NCBI RefSeq assembly: GCF_001632365.1
Contig: NW_024468511.1
Span: forward strand, 810,694-874,693
Length of the DNA stretch: 64,000 bases
Source of the DNA: Laetiporus sulphureus 93-53
Taxonomy: Eukaryota > Basidiomycota > Agaricomycetes > Polyporales > Laetiporaceae
Direction: 5' to 3'
A model generated the notes under the pieces. That model saw nothing but the letters and a program-made list of their open reading frames with translations, was not told where the DNA came from and made no database searches. The position numbers and the translations under genes are program-made. Shown here one piece after another: positions 36,790 to 47,547 of this stretch. Positions within the stretch are counted from its first letter, which is position 1. Each line of letters starts with the position of its first letter.

Positions 36790-38461
36790 ATGAGTGCAGC
36801 ACCTCGTGGAACCAAGAGAAGGAGAGAATCCAAGGAGGCACGAACGACAAGCTTCTTCCACGTGCTGCTGGCAATTCTGACATTGGACGCAAGCGTAGGA
36901 TGATTTGTCTGTCAGGTTAACTGGAGAACTGGTAGATCATCCTGCCTCACCTTCTGGAACCCTCGAATTGAGCTCAATTACTTTAGCACCACGGTATCAG
37001 TCAAGTGAGGCAGGCCGCAAGGAAAGAGAAGGCGTTTGAGATACGGAAGCTCGTCAGGAAGGTCAAGTCACTGAGGTGTGTCCCGTAGACTATAAACAAA
37101 CCATCCGCTACTTACGCTCATTCTCTTTTTGTTAGGACGAAAGATGTTCAAGCCGACGAGCAGTCAATATCTGACTATATCAGCCAACTTGAGGCCTTGA
37201 AGGTCAGTCTGCGTGCGCATATCCATACAAGTTTATCTGCTGAACCTTCACCTCAATTGAAGCGTCTAGATCATGAACCATTAGGGATCCTTGCATTGGA
37301 ATTGAAACTCAAGAAAGATCGCCTGCTATCACAGAACGAGCAGATGCAAGCACTCATAAACGCTGAGCTATTAATTCACGTCCTCACGCTTGCCAATCCT
37401 GGTACAGCGGCTCGCAAAACTCAAGATCGCATTCTAAGCTCTAAGCTACTTGCGGCAACGACAAAATCGGTCCTCAGTTCACTTAAGCATATCATAGACC
37501 CAGACTCCGTGACTCTTCCCGAGGTTAAGGCTGCTGCTGGCCTCGGGGACGCTCCCTCTACACAGAAACAGCTGCGAGCGGCAAAGGCCACGGGCGCTCT
37601 TCCAGATGAGATTGGAAGCGATAGTGAGTCTGAGGGCGACGATGACGCCCAGGAGCAAGAATGGGCCTCAGAATCTTCCGATGAGGGTGCGGGAGACGGG
37701 TGGGAGTCCGGCTCTATCGATGACGCTGGGATAAGGGTTGCAAGTCATCTGTCAGCATCAGATGAGCACTTGGACTCCGGAGATGAGGAGGAGGATGAAG
37801 ATGTGAGCGCCTCGGCATTAACAACAAACGTCACCAAACGCTCCGAAGCCGCTTTAAGACAGGCGAAGACCGCCGGTGCTTCAAGTGATATGAAGGGCAA
37901 AGGGAAAGCAACTGCCCAGTCAACGTTCCTCCCTTCCCTATCGGTCGGGTTCATCAAGGGTGACTCTGACGCGTCTGATTGGAGTGATGCGGAGGCGAGC
38001 GTTGCTGGCGGCGTGCGCAAAAATAGACGCGGCCAACGAGCGAGACGGGCGTAAGTGGGATCCTCGCATCCAGTTGCAACGTTTGAATTGACTTCGCACC
38101 GTGCAGCATCTGGGAGAAGAAGTACGGCAAAAATGCTAACCACGTCAAGAAGGAGCGAGAAGCGTTTACACGTAACCCGCGAGCGAATACGACGGCGAAT
38201 CGCCGGGGTCCAGGTCAGCCCCGCAAGGACGCAGCCCCTGGCGCTCGCGCTCGCCCTCAACCGCAGTTCACCGCGCCTCCGAGTGACAAGGGCTGGTCTA
38301 AGAATAAAACGCCAGCAGGAGACACGCCAGTGGACATTCCACCGAAGCAAAAGCACAAGGAGGACAACTCGTTGCATCCCTCATGGGAGGCGAAACGGCG
38401 GCTGAAGGAAAAGCTCAACCCCAACATCCTGCCGCCGCAGGGCAAAAAGATTACGTTCTGA
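36790..38461 (+). CDS. BUD22: BUD22/SRFBP1 family ribosome-biogenesis protein
   Basis: Nucleolar protein family needed for 18S rRNA processing in yeast. Exon 1 probably starts at 36790 (MSAAPRGTKRRRESKEARTT), and an intron ends at TTTAG near 36987. Exon 2 reads HHGISQVRQAARKEKAFEIR, ending KSLR, then TKDVQADEQSISDYISQLEA and RLDHEPLGILALELKLKK after two clear introns. The middle is very acidic (SDSESEGDDDAQEQEWASES). The GTAAGT donor near 38051 joins RRGQRARR to IWEKKYGKNANHVKKERE. The C-terminus carries the family signature LHPSWEAKRRLKEKLNPNIL followed by PPQGKKITF and the stop at 38461. About 440 residues. Only the first intron join is uncertain. Confidence 0.85.
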
Positions 38462-38934
38462 AGGGCATGTGTGCTTTATGGGGACAGGGCTTTGCATGCA
38501 CACCGAATGTGCGATAAGCTAGTCCATGATTGTAATCGCGAGGAGTGGTCCACATCCTAGTCTCTGGCCACCATCATGGACGGCTTCGATGGAGGTCCCT
38601 AACACAGCTTAAACAAAGGCGTCGTTTTAGCATTCTGATGGTGTTCGCAATTGCGAACACGTAGGCAACGGGTATGCACATTCATTCTACCTTTCAGGCT
38701 AGATAAATCTTGGTAGTTGAATCAAGTATGGAACAGTAGTACTACACTAAGCGAGGAAACAGACAATGAAGACGCGACTCTACATCGATATCTAAAATGG
38801 CTAGACCTACGGAAGAAGCAACAGCATTGAAACAAAACAGATACAGCGGAAGAGAACAAAGCAGATGATCAAAACTGGTCTTGCAGAGCGAGTAGCGAAT
38901 ATAACAGTAGCTTCGCGCACTAATTGGACTCACT
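38462..38934. other. Convergent spacer, no gene seen
   Basis: This 473 bp stretch lies between the BUD22 stop and the stop of the first MYND-like gene, and should contain both 3' untranslated regions. Confidence 0.5.
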
Positions 38935-39967
38935 TCACTTCCGGCAAACATGTCTTTTTCCACTACTGCCTTGCAACCTACACTCGCGCGAACACCACAT
39001 CTCTCCGCATCTTGGGCAACATGGGAAGTTGGACCCGACCCTTTTGCAAGCAGCGCAATGTGCTTGCACGCAGAACTTGGAGGTATCCTCCAGCGACTCG
39101 AGAGACGGACGCAAAGCCTTCGGCCGCACATGGGGCGAGGACGACAGATCTCCCACCGGTGTGGGCGGACCGGCGGAGGAGGGAGCAGTAGGGAAGTATT
39201 CGGAACCGGCATAAGAAGGTGGCGTGCGGCATATAGACGGGATGGTAAATGAAGGGAGATGTGGCGACGTCTCAGGTGAATTTTCCGAGGAACCATTTTG
39301 ACTTGGGGAAAAGTGATGTAAACCATCGTCATCCTCCTCTCCGATGCCCTCGAAAAATGCCCACGAAGACGATCTCGAATGTAGAAGTGAGCGCAGAGAT
39401 TGACGGGATGGGCTGGTGGGTGTGAACGAGCCTAGCAATTCCAATTCATCTTGTGGCGTGTGCAAGATCGCGGGGGCGATCGTCGGGAGTGTGACTCGGG
39501 TCGTTAGGAACGGACGACATGCTTGTTTTGATGTGAAGTGGGAGAGCTCGGCGGAGGACGACGACCTCGTGCGATGTGTTCCATGGCTCCTTGACGGTTT
39601 GATGGTCATGACGGCTTCCGATTTGGCGCGAGAATATATACGCTGCTCCGCAGAGGACTCGCTCTTACCGTGCCCGGCGGGGAGAGCATTGCCTCGAATG
39701 TAGATAGAGTGTGTGGCACCAGCAGACGGCTTGGGGTAAAGCGAGCCGTGCGCGGCTCTCGGGAATGAATCGCTGTGGCGATATTGCCTGGCGTTTGTCC
39801 CGTCTCTCTGCGACGAGCTAGAAATGACACTCACGGTGTGTGGGCCAACCCCCGACGAGAAGCCTGCCTAAGGTGCCGTGTGAGTGTCTAATCAAGGAAT
39901 CATCAACTCGCATACTTACCTCACACCCGACTCTCATCTCTTCTGTCTGACAAGCCACCAACGACAT
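38935..39967 (-). CDS. MYND-like zinc-finger protein, copy 1
   Basis: Start at 39967 (MSLVACQTEEMRVGCE); a GTAAGT..CTTAG intron joins AGFSSGVGPHTVSVISSSSQ. The protein has about 326 residues. The first 270 are Ser/Pro-rich and probably disordered. The last 50 form a Cys-rich zinc-binding module: CAAC, CPRC, CSREC and a terminal HVC, with the core FPCCPRCGEMWCSRECRLQG. Spacing matches MYND (C-x2-C, C-x2-C-x4-C-x3-C) except that the last pair is H-x-C rather than H-x3-C. MYND domains usually bind proline-rich peptides. A related gene lies 625 bp upstream on the same strand, indicating tandem duplication. Function unknown. Confidence 0.75.
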
Positions 39968-40591
39968 AGTGGGTGATTGTAGTATGAACTTGTGGCGTTT
40001 GAGGGGCGCTGCATGTTAAGTGGGGGACGAGGCTGTTATAAGGACATGGAGTCTTCAGTGTCACACGACCAAAACTTACAGGCGGCTGCAGTCAATCAGG
40101 CGGCTTCTGCTGTTCCTATCACAGGCGCTGTACAAGGTACAAAGACTGCTGTACATGTATCAGCCGACCGTGTGGGAATAGCGGGGGACAGAAGGAAGCC
40201 GCAGCTCGTTGCCCAGATATACCGGCGTCCAGATAGCGACGAACCTGTGCCTGTGTGCTAGCTCTCCACTGACTGGGGCGGTATAGATGAGAAGCAAACC
40301 CAGCAGTGGACTTTAGAGGGTCCACAAGGAGCAAAGAGGATCCACAGTCGGATTGCGCAGCTGGCTCTACCGTATATATTTTCTGGGCCGCCGTAAATAT
40401 TATATCCGCCGTGCCTAGATATTGCGCGATCATATCCTTATCAGACGAAAATAACGCTCACTGCCTCCGTGATTCATCGCGCTTTGCATGCGTAGTCCAT
40501 CATCTCAGGAATGGCACTTGGCAGGAGCCCTTGATCGTGGCAATAGATAAAAGTCAATGCTCTATCTACCCTGGAATGTCATACGGCAAGG
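39968..40591. other. Spacer between the two MYND-like genes
   Basis: This 624 bp stretch has no supported gene. It should contain the promoter of copy 1 and the 3' end of copy 2. Confidence 0.5.
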
Positions 40592-41227
40592 TCACCCGTG
40601 GGGGCGTACATCTCTTCTCCGGCAGGTATGCCTCGCTCCGTTATTCCCTTTCAGCCTGCAGTCCCTTGAACACCACATTTCCCCGCATCTCGGACAGCTC
40701 GGAAAGTTTGCCCCGTTCTTCTTACAGATCACACACACCGCTTGCACCCTAAATCGCGATGCGTGCTCTAGGTCAGTCAAGGTTGGACGCCACTCATGCA
40801 CGAGCAATGAGGAGTGCGTCTTGGGAGTCTCCGGTGCTTCTGAAGACGACGCCGTAGAGAAGGATTCGCGGGACAACGAGCGGGCCAGACCCCGGGACGA
40901 AGATGCGATGTCGAGGAAGAGTGGGGTTTCTGTAATCGGCCCGGGAGTTGGTATGTCTGGTGATGGCGTCTCTGCATGACTGGGAAGTTCTGGAGCTGGC
41001 GATGGACGCGCTCGGTCAAGAGGCGGCCTGAGAAGAAGCCTCAAAGCTTCGTGAGCTTCGCGGGCCGAGGCCACGCGATGTGAAGCCTCATGATTCCGCA
41101 GGTCCGTCGCTAAGGCAGGTTCTGCTTTCAACGACCCGGAGGCAGAACAGATATCGACAGCGGGTGCAATGAGTGAACGTGGCCCGGCACGGTTTCCAAT
41201 ACATGGGGTGCTTTTTAAAAATGACAC
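40592..41227 (-). CDS. MYND-like zinc-finger protein, copy 2 (5' end unresolved)
   Basis: Second member of the tandem pair. The C-terminus reads CVICKKNGANFP, CPRCGEMWCSRDCRLKGNNG, then HTC, preceding a short basic tail RRRDVRPHG. It shares with copy 1 the segment before the finger (LTDLEHASRFRVQAVC against LESLEDTSKFCVQAHC) and a Ser/Pro-rich N-terminal region. The open frame reaches beyond 41227 upstream without an ATG, and a CAG acceptor near 41293 suggests an additional 5' exon that I could not place, so the start given is only the limit of the clear coding sequence. At least 211 residues. Function unknown; same comments on the H-x-C ending as copy 1. Confidence 0.65.
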   Translation of the reverse strand: MSFLKSTPCIGNRAGPRSLIAPAVDICSASGSLKAEPALATDLRNHEASHRVASAREAHEALRLLLRPPLDRARPSPAPELPSHAETPSPDIPTPGPITETPLFLDIASSSRGLARSLSRESFSTASSSEAPETPKTHSSLLVHEWRPTLTDLEHASRFRVQAVCVICKKNGANFPSCPRCGEMWCSRDCRLKGNNGARHTCRRRDVRPHG

Positions 41228-41410
41228 TTCTTGGCGTCGGTGGCCTCCAATTGCAGACCAGTGATTCGGGTCATCTTGGTAGGAGTTCTGTATTGTTATC
41301 AGCTTGTGCTTAGCAGAGCTTGCACAGCGATCTCACACTTGCAGAAGAGATACGAGTGGAAGCCGTGGAATGTATGCGCTTTGGGCGAAACGATGTACGA
41401 TTTTCAGGAG

Positions 41411-41417
41411 TATAAAT
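41411..41417 (+). promoter_or_regulatory. TATA-like element of the small gene
   Basis: TATAAAT lies 52 bp before the ATG at 41463. It is a positional inference that supports the small two-exon gene downstream. Confidence 0.3.
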
Positions 41418-41462
41418 CACTTCAATCAGCTGAATATGTCAGTAGGTGACTGGATGTGAACA

Positions 41463-41894
41463 ATGTCGCGTGCTCACATTGGCGAGGTATACAGCACAAG
41501 TGATGCTCTTCTGGGCTCATACCAATTTCCAGGAGAAAGTCCTCGAAATGACTACGAGGAGCAGCTCTCGAAGGCCAGGTATGATGCACCCTCTGTCAAT
41601 TTAGCTTAAAACAACGGTTGACTCGGACACCGTGCATAACTGACCTTCACTGTCAGTCGGGAAGATGAGGATGTTGGTGGGCTCGTAGTCATAGGGAGGC
41701 GAGGCTACCAGAGCTCGAGGACAGGTCTGCGCAGTGATTCTAGACATGCTGCATTTTATCCTACGCGAGCAGGCTCGCTTTCTAGTAACGACAGCCATGG
41801 TCACACGAGCCGTTCTAAGCTAAGGGTCCGTGTCATCATCCAAGGCCGGAGAAGTTCGGCACAACGGCGGAGAACTCAAAGTGGAGGTCAATAG
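41463..41894 (+). CDS. Two-exon small protein, unknown function
   Basis: Exon 1 (41463-41578) encodes MSRAHIGEVYSTSDALLGSY and 18 more residues. A canonical 78 bp intron follows (GTATGA donor, CTGAC branch near 41637, CTGTCAG acceptor). Exon 2 (41657-41894) restores the frame: REDEDVGGLVVIGRRGYQSS, then a Ser/Arg-rich tail to the stop. The predicted product is 117 residues, hydrophilic, with no domain I recognise. Support comes from the matched phases across the intron, the TATA-like site upstream and non-random composition; neither exon is long enough to stand out alone. It is divergent from MYND copy 2. Confidence 0.5.
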
Positions 41895-44154
41895 ATAAGG
41901 CTGATCTGACGCCAAGTATTTGATGTGCAGGCGTCCTTGTGATGGGAAAGCCACGAGCAGTGGCAAACGTTAGCGGGCAGCCAAAAGCCGCATTGCAGGT
42001 TTATCACTAGCAATGTGCTATGCACGCAACTCGACTTGCGAAAGCACTTCCTTCAAGTTCAAGCAAGCACATAAATGACTTGAATTGGAGCAATCCTCGC
42101 GTTTCTGCTCGCCTTCTGTTCGAGCAATACAATGCATTTATGTAAACGATGCCTAAGGCGCGTCTCAGAAGACGACTGAATACGCAAATATTGTTGACGG
42201 AACGCCCATCATGACCGCCTCTGGTGACTGCTCGCTCGCCCAACACGATCTGGGTCGCTTGTCGTACACAATACACATGCTCCAATGTCACCTCGTGCTC
42301 TCGGACGCTTGCAATAGCGGATGTTTGTTAGGTGAAGTGATTGCGCAGACGTTGGATGGTAACTTTTAGTGGTCGTGTGACCCATTCATGAGGACCTTCT
42401 ATCCTCCGAGGTGGTAGCCGGAATCCAGATGGCTTTTCTGAGATGGGCAATGACCTTACCTGCTCCTTCAGGCCAAACGGTAGTCCTGCACTGCATCGCT
42501 CTATTGCCGCTCGCTCCAACTTCGGCATGACGGTCCTCCGCCGCTGTTCATTGGTGCAAGCTCAAGCTATTCTCCGTTCCCGCAGATGTCCCACTGCAGG
42601 CATGCTGCGATGGTCTCGCTCCTGTTCGTGACCATGTCTCCGACGTAACGCTACTATCTGCGTACCCTCATTCGGCAGCCCTTGGCGAGCCGGTCTATGG
42701 CAGAAAGCACAGCACATTAGCTCTAGCTCTAGCTGTATTAGTATGCGCTATGCAGGTAGCGCGATCGTCGCACCCCGGGAATGGTGCAAGCTTGCTGATA
42801 GTAATTTATCTCTCAGGTGTCTGCTGGATCCTCACAGGCCCTATGTTGTCGCTTTGACCGAGTAGAATTTTATATGTCGCCCTGTTGCTTACTCCCCCGA
42901 TACGCCTGTAGGCTGAGCTGTAATCTCTTACGCTTATCTTCGTGAATGCTGTTTGGCTCTTCTGGAATACCTCCAACTGCCCGGGCAAATCGATCTGCTT
43001 CGCAAGCTCTGCAAGAAGCTCTCAGGCTCCTCCCCGTGCAAGCGTAGATCTTCATCGAACACCTCCGCAGTAGCTCAGCACACCGCGGTTCCAACGTAGA
43101 GCTGGAACTTGCCAATCTTCGTCTGTTGTGCTCGATATGGAGCAACCAGCAAGATCACTGTCGCGTTCGTCTGCATCGAGCTGTGTCGCAAACGTGCACT
43201 CATTTCACGTTCATTTATCCCGCCTGCCGAGCGATAACATGCTGCACGCAGTCCTGAAGTCTGTCAGCCGCTCCACGCATGGCTAATTTGGACCGCTGCT
43301 TTGAGCGTCAGATCTCTACAGAAGTTGGAGTGTATTGAGTTGGCGTTGGCGCGCTCTCCCAGCCTGTGAAGTGGGGTCATTGGCAATGTTGCTATACTTC
43401 ACATAGATGTCGATGCCACAGAAAATGCACAGTCTGGTTCGCGACATAGTGCCACATCACGCGGCGGCTGTGCGCAGGTGATGCGTCGTAGCAAGAACTT
43501 CTTCGTTCATGACCGTGAGTGTTCTCCCCATAAATGAATTCCATGTGAGCAGATAAACAAATCAGCGATGCCTCTCAATAGAACGTGTGCCAGACAGGAC
43601 GGACATGTGCGATTGTCGTGCCTGCTCCGACCTGGAATCGCGAGGCAGTCCCAGATATTTCTGTTAGAAGTCCAGAACCCTGAACCTCTCCGATGCGCAG
43701 TGGCAAGACTTTCATACGTGTGCGTACGCTGCTGTGAGAAATCTCCGCCTTGCGTAACCATGGAGCGACGTTGGCCCACTTCCACAGGAAAATCGATGCG
43801 GACAGGTTCCCTTGAAGAGCATGCAGCTAGAACGTTGCTTTGACGATAATATCTAAAATCAGTTGTCGATTTCATGACTGCATGAAATGTTTCTTTGCCC
43901 GGTATTGTGCAATTGGAGGAGCCGGGCGGGCCACAGTCCTCAAGTTAGATTGCATGTACTGTCTGGGTCTAGGTTCTTTTGAAACCCATGGGTAAAGCAC
44001 AGCACTGGACAACAAGGTAGCAACAACTTCGAAGGAGAAACAAGGTTCGACGCGTTCTGACGCGTCGCGTCGCAAGCACGTGCCTTTCGCGTGACCGTCG
44101 TGGCTGATCCGCCACAATCCTCTCACAGTACTGCAGCCCTACCACCATCTCGCT
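41895..44154. other. 2.3 kb stretch with no supported gene
   Basis: Short overlapping frames on both strands (the longest is 122 codons, minus strand, 43507-43875) show no domains. It should contain the promoter of the Scm3-like gene. Confidence 0.4.
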
Positions 44155-47048
44155 ATGTCTGAACGCGCGAAAAGCAAGGCTACATCGTCTCAGCCTGCCC
44201 TGATCACGCCGTCTGCATCTCCTTCATCCCCTCGCCCTACAGACGTCCCGTCTCATCATGACCCAGATAGGCCTCCGCCTGCGAAGCGACCACGACACGC
44301 CTCAACTCCTCTGAGCGCGTTTTCAGTGTCTACCGCCTCTTCTTCTAGAATCGACCCCTCAGATGATATAGAAGAGAAGAAGAAGGCCTCTCTGCAACGC
44401 CTTCTCAATACATGGACTCAGTTGGCGGAAAGGTACAGCCGCCCTTTGGACGAGGACGACATCATAGATCTCCGAGATGGTTCACTATTCAAGGATCGGG
44501 GTGTACTGCGAAATTTATCCAAGACATACGAAGTAGGCTGCTTCATTGAGGACGAGATACTTCAAGATGCTATTGACGGCAGCAGTGATGGTGGAGGAGC
44601 ATTGACAGAGGATGAGGTCGATGAGATCGACGCATTTGCTCCAGAGGCAAACATTTCAGACGAGCTGGAACTTGAGAAGGAGAAACTTCAAGTCCCACCT
44701 GTGCGCGAAAGGGATCCTGCCGATGCGGAGGACCTGCGCGAGTTCCTGGAGGCGGAGCAACAACGGAGGGAGCAATTTGGCGACGTAGAGGAAGATGATG
44801 GGGACGAGATACGTTCAAGACCTGTCTACAGGAAAAATACTCATCGAGACCGATCAGGATCTCGTGAAGATCCCGAATATATTGTCCGAAAAAACAGCGA
44901 CCGTGCTCGATCAAAGTCCGTCGTGGAGAAGCGCAAGGATGACCGTAGGGATGTCAAGGGCAACGCGGTCGCTAGAGAATCTTCCCCTCTTACCGCCGTA
45001 GACGGCGACTCGGAGGACGAGTTTGCGACGTGGGATTTTGATCAGTCTACTCCTGCGAGACCGGCGGCCTCGTCATTGCATGCAACGCCGAGAATCATCG
45101 ACCTCACCGACTCGCCTCCATCCTCTCCTCCGGCCCCACCTGTTAGACGAGGAAGATCGAAGTCCGTTGCTCGTGCGGTATCCAAGCCACCACCTTCACC
45201 ACTTGCGAAGTCTGAGCCACGAGCCACAACTGAGGCTCCCGCGCGTCACCAGTGCAGCATGCCGCCACCATCACTTCCTCCGATTCCGGCACTACAGCTT
45301 TTCACTCCCCCCTTATCGTCATCTTCTGTTGCGGAAGGCAGTCCGGACACTGTGCAGGTGCCTGATCCCGAGCTGTCGTCACCATCGCCGTCTCCGCCAC
45401 CTCGACCGCCACCACGTCCTCGCTACCGAAGTTCGATACCAACTACTTGTGCTACTGCCGCCGGTATATCCACAGTTTCGGGGAACGCTGGAACAAGGAC
45501 TGCTCATTTATCCAACGACAGGACAATGTCTGGATCCAGAGCGTTGCCTAAAGTGGCCGTCACACGACGTTCAAAGACAGCAGCGCCGTTCAGAAGTACC
45601 AGTTCAATCCAATTACCTGCGTCCGTTTCTCGACATTATGGTGGATCGTCTAACCCTCCATCTACACACTCATTTCCCGAAACGGCTTCACCTGCCAAAG
45701 GAAAAGGAAAGGAGATCAGCAAACCCAGCACCTCTTATGATGTCTCCCAGGACGGGAAGGACTCTGCTACGGTGCGTTCCATAAGCAAGATCAGGAAAGA
45801 CAATTTGTTGGAGGAGCAACGCGAGCCACAGAGCCTAGATGTGCAATCGGCCCGGACTCGCAAACGAAAACGCATTGTCTCATCTCCGTCTTGGTCCGAG
45901 AAGTCTCTTGAGTGTAGTCCTAGCGTCTCCCCGATCATCTCTTCTCGCAGTGTTCACGACAGCGAGCCCGGACCGTCCGAGCGGGTCTCATCGAGTAATG
46001 GTCGGACGCGTAGAGCTGTCCCGCCATCAAACTCGGATCATGAAAGTGGTAGGCAGCGCTATCATAGATTGGCCGATCATGCCGTATTCATCTTCATGTC
46101 TGCCTTGCAGATGAGCATGAACATGATGTGGGCCAGCAGAGACACGCCTCATCTTGCGCTCCACACGCTGCTCCTTCTGGTCCTTTCTCCTTCATGTTCG
46201 GGCCACCATTTACACCTCAACAAGGCGAACGCCAATCCGAGTACTCTCCTGCGAACGATCCTCAATGGCAGGCGCGGATGGCGCAGGCCTTCCAGTATTT
46301 CACTTATTTTATGAGCGCGGCGGCAGGTATGCCCGCAGGACAGGGACCATCTGGGGAGTTCCCTTTCCCATCTCCTTCAACTCCTTTTCAGTGGCCTCCG
46401 TGGACGCCAGCGAGTGGCCACCGGCAATCGCATCGCCGTCAACATCGCGGCTCGCGATCGCCGGATGCTGGTCCTTCTGACCGCTCATCGGTCTATGCCA
46501 CCCCGGCGCATTCTTACTCGTATTCGGATCCATTCACCATGGGCCCGAACTACTCTGAAGGGACATTGCCACCTTCTTCGCCTCCGCGAGACTCTTCTGG
46601 ACCGTCATCTCCACTTGAACCGACGTCGTCTGCTTCTCGATATCGCAGCAAGTCCAGAGGTCGTAAGGTGTCATTCAAGCTTGATGATGAGAGTCGACCT
46701 GCTCCTCAAGATGACGGCGACAGTGTCGACGGAGCTGAGTCTCGACGATCGATGACTCGCGAAATCCGTGACAGCAGTCTGGAAAGTCGCTATCTCACCA
46801 GGTCGAAGGAGAAGAGCCAAGGAAGAAACCCTACTCGCCAAACAGACCGCCGACTCGCGGAGACACAGAGGAAATCGGAGAAAGCACGAGGGAAGGCTAA
46901 GGCCACAGTGGTGAGCGATGGCAGCGAGTCGGAGTATGCAAAGTCGCCGGGCGGAGGCATGAAGAAATATGAAAGAGGACGTACGCCCGGCCCTCCTTCG
47001 CCACAGGAGAGGAGTGCATCAGTAGTTGGTCGCAGGCGGAAGAGATGA
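44155..47048 (+). CDS. SCM3: Probable Scm3/HJURP-like CENP-A chaperone
   Basis: Start at 44155. One intron (46049-46110, 62 bp) joins SNSDHES to DEHEHDVGQQRHASS, giving 943 residues; reading through it would end the frame early at 46314. Residues about 82-117 match the fungal Scm3 core: LLNTWTQLAERYSRPLDEDD followed by IIDLRDGSLFKDRG, like the conserved DE-x-D-x-IDL-x-TG-x-x-x-x-D-x-G block. By family knowledge Scm3 deposits the centromeric histone CENP-A at centromeres. The rest is low-complexity, rich in Ser, Pro, Arg and acidic runs, with several SKS/RSK basic patches and a late block QARMAQAFQYFTYFMSAAAG. The assignment rests on one motif plus the overall architecture, so it is probable rather than certain. 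Confidence 0.65.
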
Positions 47049-47547
47049 GTCCCAAGAGGGTATGTTCTCCCTCAGGAACCAATATCCAAGATTATGTTCT
47101 GCACTATTGTAATGCTTTCGTTAGCTGTCCAAAGTTTGGTATCTGTATTATGGCCGTCCTGTAATACGCGTTGATCACTGTACTTGTCTTCGCGGGCGTT
47201 TCACGGCTGGTCGCCGAACAAGCCACGTGCCAAAGGAATTAATGATCGGGTTAATATGGACAAAGTTACGAAGTTACATGACCCTTATCTGCCAGAATGG
47301 TCGAGTCAGGTGGCGCTTATGCGCCCCACTACTATTTTTCGATCGCCTACCGCCTCTAGGCCCTTACCTTGACGTCCTCACTACACGACCGCTCACGCTC
47401 GCTCTCTGCGAGTCCGTTTCACGTTTCCGGCTCATAAAGTTGTGGATTATATCTTCTCTGTGTCGGAATCCGCTCAGCATCGTGTGATCAATTTTTTGAT
47501 ATCGATCTGCGCTTGTACTTTGTACTGGTGAACATTTATAGCCTGCC
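47049..47547. other. Spacer containing the phosphatase promoter
   Basis: This 499 bp stretch between the Scm3-like gene and the PP2C gene, both on the plus strand, shows no gene. Confidence 0.5.

Noticed and set aside
46049..46314. C-terminal end of the 719-codon frame in the Scm3-like gene
   Set aside because: A canonical 62 bp intron (46049-46110) switches to the other frame, which continues for another 300 protein-like residues; the end at 46314 is read-through of the intron and an out-of-frame tail.
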